Shown piece after piece: positions 26,220 to 37,901 of a stretch of DNA of 64,000 nt. Source of the DNA: Caenorhabditis remanei. Lineage: Eukaryota; Nematoda; Chromadorea; Rhabditida; Rhabditidae. The stretch is from NCBI RefSeq assembly GCF_010183535.1, contig NC_071333.1, positions 17,792,587-17,856,586 on the forward strand. Reading direction: 5' to 3'. The notes below the pieces were generated by a model. It saw only the letters and a program-made list of their open reading frames with translations, ran no database searches and was not told the origin of the DNA. Every line of letters begins with the position of its first letter. Positions within the stretch are counted from its first letter, which is position 1. The translations under genes were made by a program, and so were the position numbers.

Positions 26220-28735
26220 ATGAACTCCAAAACTATCATCATCCCAATACTTGTTCTCCTCTACAACTCTATTCTAGTAACATCATGTCCAATTGGATGC
26301 TCCTGCAATGGTAAGTAACATTTTCTAGTGTGCATCTTTATATCTTGATTTTTTTTCAGGCACCTCCGTCACCTGTACCTCGCTAACCAACTTGGAACTC
26401 GATTTGCTTGTGACCACTCTAAAAGAAACACCTTACAATGAGACAACAGAACTCTACCTGGATTCTGTTGAGAATTTGTCAATGAGCTTGATACCGGACA
26501 TGCTTGTATTACGGTAGGCGACTTCTAGTAGTGAATACTACTTAAATTTATTTATAGTGTTTTGAAAATAAATTCTTTTCCTTCTTCTGGCGACAATGAT
26601 TGGTTCCTCAGAAGACATCAGTTCCCCGAACTTCAAACTTTACACTTCATAAATTGCGGTCTGAAGGTAACTTGACACTTTTTGGGTTTTTGATTTTTTT
26701 TGTCCAATGTTCCAATCCCTTCCAGATTTTCCCAAAAGCGTTGATGTCATTAACATCTTTATTGGAACTGGATTTAAGTGGCAACTTGCTAGAGAATCTT
26801 GGTGCCGATTCCATTCATATCAGAAGTATACAAAGAGTGATAATCAGGAACAACAAGATAAAAGTGGGAACTATTATACCAGTGTACTAAAAAAACTTGT
26901 TATTATATTTTCAGAGCATTGGTGTCCATGTTTTCCGTTACATGCCAACATTGAAGCTATTGGATCTGAGTGGTAACCAGATGACACGATTAGTGGTATA
27001 TATGCCTCTCTAATTTTTCATGGCTAATACTAGTTTTTGCAGACAAGTGACTTTACCTCTGCTGTCTCACTCCGAGAACTCATACTGCGTGGGAACAAAA
27101 TTGAGCTCATCGAAACTGACACAACGGACCCGCTACAACAACTTGAGACGATGGATCTCAGCCAAAACTTGCTTCGTGAAGTTCGTCTAGAAGCTCAACA
27201 GAATTTTCGCCACTTGTTTTCATTGAACCTAAGTTCCAATCCGCTCCATGTTATCAGAGAAGGGTTTTTACAACTCCCAGATCTACAAATTCTCCAGCTG
27301 CACAATTGTGATGTAGTTGTGGTGGAAGCAGGAGCGTTTGTCAGTTTACCAAGATTGCACTCAATGGACATAAAAAATAATCCAAATCTTGCCTACTTTT
27401 CACCACTAGCATTTGGAAATAATACTGCCTTTTATAGGTATGCTCTTTATTCACAGAAAAATATGATCATTTTTGAACTTTGCAGATTAAACATTCAAAA
27501 CTCTGGATTTAAACGAATACCACTGACTATTCTTGAAAAAGTCAGTCAGTTATACATCAAGGACACAAAATTGGATTGCTCCTGCACTTCTCGAGATATG
27601 CATGACTATGGCGCAGTGACCATTGTTGACTGGAACGATGCAACCTGTAGAACTAAAATGGGTGCTGTTCAAAAGTTAGTTATTACTACAAATTCGAAAA
27701 AATTGTTTTAAAAATTTCAGGTTATCACATCTTGAGAAGTCAGAGGAGCCATGTCGAAATAATCTTCTAACACCATTCGGAGTGAAACAATCTGCAATTG
27801 TTGGCCAAGCCTACAGAATATACTGTGCTAGCGATGGAACGAATTCCAAGTTGTTTTGGATTTCTCCCAACAAAAACACAACGGAAGCAGCGCCGCCAGA
27901 ACTCAAAAAGTCGTCTGAAAAGAAAACTGATTACTTCACAACCACTCTTTTGGACCCTTCTTTCTCCAAAAATCATGAGGAGAGAATTCATATTTCTTCA
28001 GAATACTATGGGTTCGATGTAGTTCTGGAATCAGATGCGGGATACTATGATTGCGTTTCTAAGAGTGATATGAAGACGATAACCAGAAAAATTGAACTGC
28101 AAGTTCTGAAACCTGAAGTAAACCTGAATGCATCTCATGTTGCAACAACTTCTGTACACTTGAGTTGGAACAGAAATTTAAAAATTGAAGCAGTCGACCG
28201 GTAAGCTACCTGACTTGAATTTATTTTGAGTTACCGCATTTTCAGAGTCGCTCTCCGAATAACTGCATCTAGTGAGAAAATGTTCAAACGACAGGTCCAA
28301 TTGTCTTTGTACAACATGTTCCGAAGTTACAACCTTGTAAATTTATCAGCCGATAAGGAATATGACATTTGTTTGGAGTGGTATCTTACTGACAGTGAGA
28401 CGATGATATACAAGTCTTGTATAACACAAAAAACCAAACCATTCAAAACGGTGATGCAAAGTGTCAACGCAAAAGTTGCAATTGGCGTGATGTGAGTTTT
28501 CAGAAACTATTCCGAGCTAACATTTTTCTCCAGAGTCGTACTCATCATAGTGGTTGTCTTTTGTTGCGACACATGCATTCACCAGAAAGTTGCATATTTT
28601 TCTCGAATTAAAAAACAAGCGAAAATGCAACAATCCGTGTCAGGACAATCAATTCTTACACAATCATCTTCTGCGGATGCAACGACATATGAGAATTTTC
28701 AATTGAGTGTACGGAAACAAGCCTGTGAAATATGA
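26220..28735 (+). CDS. LRR-Ig-FN3-like single-pass membrane protein
   Basis: Probable cell-surface adhesion or receptor-organising protein. Ten exons fit: 26220-26310, 26360-26513, 26558-26666, 26726-26863, 26915-26995, 27043-27437, 27486-27674, 27721-28200, 28246-28491, 28534-28735; 694 residues. Order: signal peptide (~1-22), LRR N-cap CPIGCSCNG, about seven leucine-rich repeats (LLELDLSGNLLENLG; LKLLDLSGNQMTRL; LFSLNLSSNPLHVI), and an LRR C-cap (LDCSCTSRDM ... WNDATCR). An Ig domain follows (YRIYCAS, KLFWIS, DAGYYDCVS), then an FN3-like segment ending YDICLEWYL, one TM helix (VVLIIVVVFCC, ~residue 630) and a short Ser/Gln-rich tail. The layout resembles LRIT/LRFN proteins. The exact orthologue is not assigned. 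Confidence 0.87.
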
Positions 28736-29154
28736 AAAGTGAATAAACAATTTCAGGTGACGTCTGCTTCCGAACGACCTTTGATTTGACTTTGGTCAAT
28801 GCAATTCTCAACTTACACGGGTTTTTCAAATCTAATTTTTTTTTTGAAAGTTGAATTTTTATTCGGCATTGATGAAAATAAAACATAAACTAATTTTTTT
28901 TCAATTCTGAGAACAGAAAAACATTTAACAGGTGAAAAACTACAAAAAAACAACAACAAAAAAACAAGAAAGGTATCACTTATTCTCAATTGAAGTGGGG
29001 ATCAAATGTTCCCAAAATCGTATAGTTCCCATTCTCTTCTGAGAAACAGTTCTTTGGCGGCTTCGTTGAAAAAAAAGGTTCCCAGCAAATTCAAAATAAA
29101 AGGAGCCTCTGCTCAGAAAGAAACATCATTCGAAACGTCTGATATTTCTCTGGG

Positions 29155-29464
29155 ATGAGCTTCTTTCCTATCATTCTCATGGCTCTCCTAGACTTCATCG
29201 TCGTTGTCACCGATGGACGCAAATGTGGTCCAATGACAAGATTGTGACATTCATCCTAAGTTTGCTGGTTCTGCTGGAACAACCGTCGACGAAGAGTACA
29301 AAAAAGATGACGAAGATTACAACGAGGACGACGTAATGGGCGAAGTGGTCGACGACGAGCCATGCTCATTCAACGACGAATGTGTAGTATTCGCTGACAC
29401 TCTATGCATCAATGGTCTATGTAGGAAGGACACCAGAGACGAAGAAGAATACCTGACAGGATAA
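29155..29464 (+). pseudogene. Small secreted acidic Cys-rich peptide gene with a frameshift
   Basis: A signal-peptide-like start (MSFFPIILMALLDFIVVV) is followed by GRKCGPMTR, then a stop in frame. One base out of frame the reading continues with CDIHPKFAGSAG, a stretch rich in Asp/Glu, then a Cys pattern (EPCSFNDECVVFADTLCINGLC) and a stop at 29462-29464. A single extra T near 29245-29249 would explain the break, so this is either a recent pseudogene or a base-call error. The joined length would be about 100 residues. I do not recognise the family; the Cys spacing is knottin- or EB-like. Confidence 0.6.
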
Positions 29465-29526
29465 ATGTGAAATCCGTTAATAAATTATTCAATGGCAAAA
29501 TCTTGGTTCAATTGAGTTTCAGATGG

Positions 29527-29690
29527 AATTATTACTGGAACTGACTACACTGCTTTTCAACTTCTGACACAAACGTTGGGCTTTCTCTCTGAGATTTTTA
29601 CCTTTTTTTTTCAGACGTACCACCTCAAGAAGTCTGCAAACACCGTTTTGTTGTCTCTGCCAACTTCTGAGATCTTTACAGCTAAAACCA
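29527..29690 (-). pseudogene. Decayed fragment of an rbg-1 exon
   Basis: The plus-strand words CAACTTCTGACACAAACGTT, CTCTCTGAGAT and CACCTCAAGAAGTCTGCAAA match, in the same order and orientation, the rbg-1 exon at about 30660-30805 (CAACTTCTGACCCAGACGTT, CTCTCCGAGAT, CATCTCAAAAAGTCAGCGAA). The part between is shortened and replaced by a T-run. It lies just past the rbg-1 stop, so it looks like debris of a small tandem duplication. Confidence 0.65.
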
Positions 29691-29837
29691 ACAATTTTCT
29701 TTTCACTGTACAAATTGTTCATTATTTCTGTACAACATTTACATAGTCTAGTCAAAGGATATATTTCTCAACGGAAATCTAATAATTGTTGTGGGATCAG
29801 GGTGAGGTGAGAAAAACCGGTAATAATCAAGTTTAAT

Positions 29838-32800
29838 TTACAAATATGAAGCGTTGGAGAAGTTGCAATCGATTCCCGTTGCAAAGTATAAGCTGTGCTT
29901 GTCAGCTCTCAAGTCGGAATACATCCGTTGAGTCATTGGCAGAGTTGTTGTTGATGGTCGTTTGTAGTTCCAGATGAAGATGTACTCTTTTCTGAAAGAT
30001 TTTGTTTAATTATCCGAGTTCATGGCTAGGTACAAACCTGTGAGCATTGATCAACTGTTGCTCCGTGAGCCCATCCAACTTGCCCATAACCGCAAGAGCT
30101 CGTCCAATAGGATCCATTGCCTTCACAATGAACTCAGGCTCATTCTCGTGTGAGTCCTCCCAGAGATTATGGACAGCGATAGTCACCAATTGCTTGATTG
30201 CATTCTGGATCTCCGCATCAGATGGGTAAGGTGGGTACATTTTCTCCTTCTGAACATATTTGTTTTTTGTTTTTTCGGTAAAAATTTAAACTAACAGCAT
30301 TTTGGAAGAGATGCATCAGGTGAACTTTCATGATGTAAATCATTTCAACTTGACTACAGTACTTCGCGATGTCAATGTATTCAGCGATGGAGTCGTTCAA
30401 CGTGGCATTTGCCAGAATTTTTGCAATTTTGACTCTCTGCTTTTGTTTCTCCTCTGAGATACCATAACTCTTCTCAATCTCATTAAGACGTTCAAGTGTA
30501 GCGGCAAAAACGGTCGGTTTCATCCATTCACGCACCTCGTCCAAAGTTGCGTTGTTGAAGAGCTCAAGAATCTGGAACACACTTATTGTGGAAATTTTAC
30601 GCAAATGACCAAACATACCTCCTCAGCAATCTTTGTGTCGTTAAAGATTCGTGCTTGATTGGATACTGGAATTGGCTGCGCTGCTTCCCAACTTCTGACC
30701 CAGACGTTGTTGGGAATCAACATTCTCTCCGAGATGGTTTCCGTCTTCTCATCGTAATCCTTCGGCGAGTGCCATCTCAAAAAGTCAGCGAACACCGCCC
30801 CGGGGTTAGCAGCCTTGAAGCTCTGCATGTCACTTTTGACCAACTCCATTTGGAGATTCACACGCTCCTCGTCGCCAAGGCTAAACAAATGCTCGTTCCT
30901 GGCATCAATCATCTCATCCGTCAGTGGGCACGCATCTTGTGTAACTGGTATGTACATTGGCTCACTTGAGTTTCCGATGAGATTCATTCCAGCCAATCGA
31001 TAACGTCCTTCATTGTTGGGCTCTAGGGTCGTATCAGCGTTGAACGTATCATTGGCATCGAAGAACTCATCCGGATTGGCTTTGTGAGCAGAGTCGAAAA
31101 TCTTATGTCGTTTGTGACGAGCGTCAATACACATCTGCAGCATTTGCATTTTTTGAGAGAACCCACACTGCATGTGGTCGATGCCATTGTTCACTCTTCT
31201 GAAACAAAAGTTTTCAATTTCTAAGATTGTGTTATAATCAAACTTACTCAACAGTCTCCATTGTCTCATACTTTTTGCGGAGTCTCAACAAGAACTCCAC
31301 CCACAACTGTGGCTCCGCTCGTGGAGTCTCCTTCATGAAGATTCTCGCATTAGCCAGAGCGACAGCCAGTCTCCAAGTGGTGGTTCCTCTCTTTGCGCAT
31401 TTGTACGGAGCCAGGAATGAGTTGGTAGAGTTGGAATCTTTGTAGTTGAAAAGCGTATCCAACTTCACGTTATTGACCAGATCCTCCTCAGACCACTGGG
31501 TTCCCGACATACTTGTCGCGTTGAGCAGGTTGAGCTCATGAGCCAACTCATCGTACTCCGTGTGTTCGTTGAAAATGAAGTCAACCCAAGCACGCATCAA
31601 CGATGGTGGCATTGGTCCGCTCGTTCCCTCGCTCTCCGGCTCCACGTGCTTCCCAATTTTCACCTCTGACGCGGAGTTTACTGTAAGCTTCTGGAAGACA
31701 TTCGGCATATCCTTCTGTGTGTAGTGTTTTCCGAGAAGCACTGCAGGTGTGACATCAGAACGAATCATTTTCCGCGTTACTTCTCTGTACACTCCGAGAA
31801 TCTCGTCAAAGACTCCAAGCAGCGAGTTTTGCGTAGACTTCATCTTGACACTCCAATGTGTGGAGAAGTTGATGTTAAAGTCCGAATGATCATGGTGCTC
31901 GGTAAATGAGTCCTCACGGAAGAGACGCCATGTTGCAGCCACTTCCAATGTGTTACTGAAATAAAGAGTGATTAAATTGAGACTAATGGCAAAGTTTCTT
32001 ACAATGGCAAAGTCAACGATGGACCAGTAGCAAGCAGTCCAAAACTATCCATAGTGTGATTACGGAGGTACGGGTTTTGTTTCAGCTGGAAACAAAGGAA
32101 ACAATATTTTTATGATTACAACAACATTAATCTTCTTACCGGCACAACATGAGTGAATCTTGTACTTATCCGTATCTCTTCGTCAAACGCGGAGATTCTG
32201 GCTCCCAAGTGTTCTCTGAACAATGACAACAGGTCGCTCATAGTGCAATGCCTTGGATTGATGTTGCGAAGCACCACCGACGAGAATTTGTACGTGGAGT
32301 TTCCATCCGACGCGTATCCAGCAATCAGGTCCAAACTCTCATCCTTGATGTAGCAGAAAACGGGAACCTCGCACCGACTGGCGTGAAGAATTGCTCGGAT
32401 ATTTCCCATCACTGTGTTAACTTGATTCTCGTCGGTAAAAGTGCAGGAGCTATCGTTCGGAGTGACGACGATGCATTCACGAACTCCGAACTGAAAAATC
32501 GATAATGCGTGTTACGCCGACGAAAAATTTTACGTACCTTCAACACGAAACTGTCAGTACTTTCGAATCCATTTTTGATATTTGCGATTTCTTTGGCGAC
32601 AGTGAACGGAGCGAGGTGTACATCTTCAGTTTCATCTTTCTCTACTTCAGAAGTCTTCTCTGCTAACTTTGCTGCTTCGTCAAGTGAGATTGGCTGAAAA
32701 ATTGAATTATTATACGTTTTTAGCAGAAAAACTCACCATTGGCTGAAGATAATCGATGCGCAGTTTGTTCTCCGCAATCGAAACCACGTTTGTGTCGGTG

Positions 32801-33011
32801 ACCACCATGCGGTACTTGACATCATCCTGAAAACGCAGAATTAAATAAAAAAACTCGAAAAACTGCAATAACTCACCGGTAAACTTGGTCGGCGTCCAGA
32901 AAATTCGTATTTTTGGATGATTCCCTCGAACGCGGCGCCAAAATGCTCCATATCAGTGACGATAGTGAAATCATTTATTTCAAAGACAGTGTTTTCCTCC
33001 ATTTCGGCCAT
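29838..33011 (-). CDS. rbg-1: Rab3 GTPase-activating protein catalytic subunit (RAB3GAP1 homologue)
   Basis: Catalytic half of Rab3GAP, which acts on Rab3 (GTP hydrolysis) at synapses and on Rab18. Ten exons, all in frame: 33011-32877, 32826-32737, 32693-32538, 32490-32140, 32085-32003, 31955-31248, 31198-30619, 30571-30296, 30249-30038, 29991-29838; 914 residues, near the human 981. Matching blocks include DFTIVTDMEHFGAAFEG near the start, WVEFLLRLRKKYE, EPMYIPVTQDACPLTDEM, MQSFKAANPGAVFADFLRWH, NVWVRSWEAAQPIPVSNQAR, and LPMTQRMYSDLRADKHSLYF at the C-terminus. emre-1 lies 0.55 kb upstream on the same strand, so an operon is possible. The 5' part is duplicated at 38.1-63.2 kb. Confidence 0.93.
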
Positions 33012-33920
33012 CGGAACGACAGGAAATGAGAGCTAAACGGAAATGAAACAATTGAAATGAGAGAAATGAGTGTCTCGTGAGAGGAAGAGAGGTCGTCCAG
33101 TGGAGCGCGTTTGCAGCGTTTGTTTGAGGAGAGGGGAGATTTTTCGATGCCCAACTGTTTATTTGCAAGAGGAAAAGAAGAAAACAAGTTGAGAGAAGAA
33201 AAAACAGAATATGAAAACAAAAAGTGGAAAATAAACATTTATTTGAGTTTTTATTGTCGCAAATCACCACGGATGTTTGTCGAATCTTCGTTTCGGGTAA
33301 GGAAAAAGTAAAACCATTGCAAACGTGCGTTGTTATTGTTTCCGAAACCTCCGGCATAAAAAAATCATTTAGAATTTATCAAATATTTATTGGTCAGCAC
33401 TCATAAAGGAAATCTCATCAATAGTAGCGATAGAAAGTAGCGTTAAAAGTTAGCGGTAGAAAGTATAGGGCGAAATATGAAATATGCATGAAATTATAAT
33501 TCGAATCATCAAAAAAGCGCAGTTGCAAAAATATCTACATGTGATACAAGCTCATTTATCGATTAGTCGTCGTCATCCTCATCGGTTGGCACGAAAATCT
33601 CATTCTCCTCCAAATAAGAAGCTCCTTTGTGAGCGATCAACCCGCCGAGGTACAACGAGCTGGCGGAAACGAAAAGTAGCTGAAAATTTGATACATTTTT
33701 TTGGAAAAATAGAAAAATAATAGAGATATTTAGCTTACTTTGAGTACTCCAGCTTTATTGGTGAATGGCCGCTGTCCGACACTTCCAGGCGCCGCGGAAG
33801 TTACGCTGATACCCGTTTGAGTTGGTATGGAGTTGATAGCATAGTTGAGAAAGGCTCTGAACACGTTTTGCACTGAGACTTTGGTGGCCATAACTCGGAA
33901 AACAACCCCTGAAAAAAGAA
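32445..33920 (-). repeat. Segmental duplication, copy A (5' rbg-1 plus emre-1)
   Basis: This unit is present again, same orientation, as pieces at 38088-38427, 61743-61835 and 63186-64000. Exons and introns both match, so it is a DNA-level duplication rather than a retrocopy. Copy A is the intact one: its rbg-1 and emre-1 frames are open. Confidence 0.85.
33563..33891 (-). CDS. emre-1: EMRE, essential regulator of the mitochondrial calcium uniporter (copy A)
   Basis: Small single-pass inner-membrane protein that links the MCU pore to its MICU gatekeepers. Two exons: 33891-33739 and 33679-33563; about 89 residues. The N-terminal part (MATKVSVQNVFRAF) suits mitochondrial targeting and is followed by a Ser/Gly-rich stretch. 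One TM helix (LLFVSASSLYLGGLIAHKGA) carries the small-residue packing face typical of EMRE. The C-terminus is the diagnostic acidic tail (EENEIFVPTDEDDDD) that contacts MICU1. The exon join keeps frame (GVLK to LLFV). This is probably the functional copy. Confidence 0.92.
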
Positions 33921-34499
33921 AATTAGTTTGAAGGAAAAAAAATTAAATTTGTAGCAAAAAAAAAACAGATAACGCGTGAAAAACTTAATTTTTACTGTTT
34001 TTGACTGTTCTATTTTTACTAAATGAACACACGTGAGCCATTAAAGTGAATTTTGACACTATAATAGCATTAATTTCAAAAAATAACTTCACATGACCAT
34101 CTTAGGAGACACATGTAAACTACTTCCGGGTTTGCCGCCTATCGATTTCTCATTTATACTCTAGTGAGGCGACTTCTTAACTACAATGATTCATATCTCT
34201 TCTATCTCTTAACAAGATTTGACGTATAAGAACAAAAATTGAAAATCGAAAAGAAATTGACGAGTTTAACTGATTAACAAGACGTCATAGTTTTTGTTAA
34301 CCTCCGTTATTTCGCCTTTTCAATTTCTCTGCGGTCTCTCTTGACAAATAACGTTTTTGTTGACGTAGCTTGCCCGTTTCGAAAACAGAGGAGCCAAGAG
34401 TTCGGATGTGTTTCGAGAGATAGAAGATAACAGGATTTGAAGTTGGTTTTGTTGTGAAGATGACATGTGACTGTGGTCCTCTGTCATATAAAATTTATT

Positions 34500-35638
34500 C
34501 TCCGTAAGACTCGAGCATCACCACAGTATGTAGGGGCGTAAAGCCTTCAGGTAATATAGTATTTAACCAGTTTGAGTGCATGTACAATGGATCTTGGTTA
34601 ACCCATATGCATAGTCTTGGTGAAATTTTCAAAAACATTTTGTCAAGTTATTCGCAAAAAACCTATGTTTCGGAGAATTTTTTTCATTTCTTAAAATTTC
34701 GGTTCTCGAAACAAAACACACCCTTGGCAAACTTTGATCTAAATGAAAGTGTTTTGATAAGTTTACAAATAGGGAATTGCACACACTTTTCGTCTTTGCA
34801 CATTTTTTTGGTGGAGTCACTTTGAGACAATGTAACTTTGTTCATTTTGATCGATTTCATAAAATTCGAAGATTTTTAAAAAGGTGAAGATTCAGATTAC
34901 AAAAATGCTTATAAAACCAGTCTGCTAAAACTGAAACCTGGAGAGATACGAGTCATAACGTGAAATTTGACAGTACTCGTGAAATCAGAAAACACATACA
35001 ATTTTAAATATAAAACTTTTAAAATATTTTAAAGACTTATGGGCCTATTCACAAAGTAGCAAAATAGCAACAAAAAAAAACTCAAAACTTTAGCAGGATG
35101 CAGTAATGTTAATGAAGAAAGTGTAATACCACAAATGTTCAGATAACAGTGTTCTATTCATTTTCACAAACAAAATTGACACGTCTTCAATTTCGAAAAT
35201 TTCAGTACCTTACATGTATACTTTTCGACCTTTGCACAGATTCATTCAAATCTTTTTTATTTGTAAGCTCACTTAAAAGACTTCGATTTTAATTAAAGTT
35301 TGCCAAGAGTGTTTTTTGTTTTAAGAACCGAAACATTTAGAAATAGAGAAAACATGCTCCAAAAAGTTGGTTTTTTTTGCGAATAACTCAACAAAACTTT
35401 TTTGAAATTTTTTAAAACATTATGAGAAAAACTATAATAAACGTCTATAAACAAAACTAAAAAATCGGCTTCTACGACTTGAAAGAATAATTTAAGTTTA
35501 GCACCTTTGAGCACCTACAGTAACCCAGGGGCCGGTAAGTGGACACCAAGAATATGCATATAGGTTAACCAAGACCCATAGTACATTTTTTTAAAAAGAA
35601 TCTCTTTCTATAGCACACATTGCTCGAGTATTATCGAG
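34500..35638. mobile_element. Fold-back DNA element (family 3, copy 1)
   Basis: A large imperfect inverted repeat. The left end has CTCCGTAAGACTCGAGCA and the right end TGCTCGAGTATTATCGAG. Inside, AATGGATCTTGGTTAACCCA at 34587 is mirrored by GGTTAACCAAGACCCATAG at 35563, and the arms continue inward (CAAAACACACCCTTGGCAAA versus TTTGCCAAGAGTGTTTTTTG). No transposase is present, so it is non-autonomous. It is related by its ends to 61840-63185. It lies in the spacer upstream of emre-1 copy A. Confidence 0.8.
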
Positions 35639-35984
35639 AACACATTATGAAATGGTCAAATGTGTCATACGATGGCTCACTTTCGTATTGATTTGTAATT
35701 AACTGACAACTTAGTTTACATGAATTTATTTAACTGTATTTTAATCACACGCAATGAAAGAGACAATTATGAGAAAGAGGTGACTAGGTTGCAAGATGTT
35801 CAGCTTTTGATTTACAGACAAGACAAAAGTTGGTGGGAGGGAGAGCAAAGAAAACGGTGCGGCGCTACTTTTCGTACAAAAAAGAAAAGCGAAAAACATA
35901 CATAGCAACATAAAAAATAATAATGACAGTAAGGGCAAAAGAGAAGAATCACGTCTAGCAGAGAGAAAAACCGGAGTGTACAAG

Positions 35985-36275
35985 GTAACGGAGATTTACT
36001 GGTGAATTGTGGTAAGTTTTTTGAAAGATACGACAAGATTAAGTATTTTTTGAAAAAATTAAAATAGTACAAGTATATGCATGATGTGGAAATTATTGAC
36101 AAATTTCAGATGGACTAGAAGATGCTTCAACTGAGTTGTTATCCGTATTTGGGGGTGACATGACACATGATGGGACTATGAGTTCCTGAGAATGAACAAG
36201 ATCACGGAGATTTACTGGTGAGTTTTTAACAAGATACGACAAGATCAAGCATTTTAGAAAAAATGAAATAAGAAT
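35985..36275 (+). repeat. Short direct repeat pair
   Basis: About 55 bp at 35985-36045 (GGAGATTTACTGGTGA then GATACGACAAGATTAAG) recurs at 36207-36265 with GATACGACAAGATCAAG. It is non-coding, downstream of the minus-strand unknown gene. Confidence 0.75.
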
Positions 36276-36314
36276 AAGTATGGTTAATTAGTGAGGAAAG
36301 GGACAATCCTTTTA

Positions 36315-37591
36315 TTACTCAATCAATTTTCGCACATTCTTTTCCACGTCTTGAGCGTATATTTGAAGGTCTCCACTGATTTCAAGTCTGTCTTTGTTTC
36401 TTTCCACAAGTTCTTCGACTGCAGTTTCGGCGTCATTCAATTTCTCAATCATCTTCCATTTTCCGACTGCAGTTGCAATTATCATTTTTCTTTCTTCGAT
36501 CGTTATTTTTTTTAATGCATCAGAGATTAACCGGGATTTACAGCGGTGTGAAATCGTCCAGAATTCTTCGATTTCAATAGTTGTATATTCATACTGATCT
36601 TTAGGAGTGACCCTAAAATATAACAGGTTATATTTAGAAATTTTAAGAAAAGGAAACTTACCAAAAGTCAATTATGGTGGGGTTTCCATCAGCCGTTTGA
36701 CCGAAGTTTGCTCCATTTGATCCAATATCTGTCAATTGCAATACAAATTGGAGGAAGTCTACCAGGACTGCTGTTTTTGTTGTCAAAGTTGCTTCGTTCA
36801 GATGATTTCCTAGTGTGAACATCACCTCTTCCGTTGCGATTAATAAGCCTCTTTTCGTGGTGGTCAGTGGGATAGGGAAATGGCACCGTCCTCCCACATT
36901 TATCATTGATAGTAGCTAAAAACAATGAATTAAAACGGATACTATAAAATAATATAACAAAATGTTAGTTTTGTTAGATTAAACCAATAGAATACCTGGT
37001 ACACATATATTTCTTGAGAAGACGGATGATTAGTACTATTATATCGACCAGCCATTGATCTCGATTCGGAGCGAGGGCCGGATTGATGGCACTTAACATA
37101 AACACGCCTTTTCATACCTGAATAAACAACGTCGCATACACATCCGATCGACTCACCGACGTTCTTCTCTAAAAACGAATTTTATGAGATTTTTATATAT
37201 TTAACAAAATAGTATTCACGTGAATATAAACATTATATTACCGATAAAATCAATAGAAAATTCGTCCCGCTTTCCTTGATGCATTGTCTGGAAGTAGTTT
37301 CGCACGGTTTCTGTAAAAATTACTATAATTTAAAAAATATAGCCAAATTCTTACTTTTGATGTATTTGTCATTGGCTTCGAGAGGATTTGAGAGTTTTGG
37401 AAGCCATTGACGCCATATGTCATATCTGTCCTCGTAAATATATCCATTTTCAACTAACGTGTCCGCAAACTGTAATGCTTCGTGGCACAAACGTTCTCGT
37501 TGTTTACGAGGTATTCCTTTCATTGTTGATCTGTTTGCGGCATTAAGAAATTGTTCCCAAAGCAAGGGGAGATTAGGAGCCTTGTTTTTGT
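36315..37591 (-). CDS. Unrecognised multi-exon gene, 5' end unsettled
   Basis: Five exons join in frame with GT-AG introns: 37591-37355, 37310-37242, 37168-36996, 36915-36662, 36612-36315; about 340 residues. It reads as a soluble protein: LWEQFLNAANRSTMKG and IWRQWLPKLSNPLEANDKYI near the start, then VGESIGCVCDVVYSG, MINVGGRCHFPIPLTT, and a charged helical C-terminus (EEFWTISHRCKSRLI ... ELVERNKDRLEISGDLQ). The exon at 37591 needs one base from an exon further upstream, where a MITE and the rbg-1 chimera lie. I recognise no domain; likely a nematode-specific gene. It may once have continued the chimeric exon at 38156-37869. Confidence 0.6.
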
Positions 37592-37632
37592 CTGAAACAA
37601 TAAATCGTTAAGATACGATGTCTTGCGCACAG

Positions 37633-37901
37633 ACCTACAGGTCATGTACATATCAGCCAAACTGACCTGTTTTGACTGATTTTTTAATATGTTATGGTAC
37701 TGCAAGTTCTAAAATTTTCATTCCATACCCTTTTAAAAGAAACATTTCAATTTTTCAACTTCAATCGATCGTTGCGGTTAGTCAAAGGGGACAGAGCCTA
37801 ATGGGGTATGGTATAAAAACTTTTAGAACTTGCAGTACACTAACACATTAAATATCAGCCGAAACAGGTCAGTTTGGCTGATGTGTAACATGGCCTGCAG
37901 G
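37633..37901. mobile_element. MITE with about 100-bp inverted arms
   Basis: The left arm (CCTACAGGTCATGTACATAT, CAGCCAAACTGACCTGTTTT, TACTGCAAGTTCTAAAA) is mirrored on the right (TTTTAGAACTTGCAGTAC, AACAGGTCAGTTTGGCTG, GGCCTGCAGG). It has no coding. It separates the Gly/Gln-rich exon (38156-37869) from the unknown gene at 37591 and supplies the stop codon of the former. Confidence 0.85.

Noticed and set aside
29519..29755. 78-aa minus ORF past rbg-1 as a gene
   Set aside because: Its sequence overlaps the rbg-1 exon debris and a T-run; there is no start context or domain.
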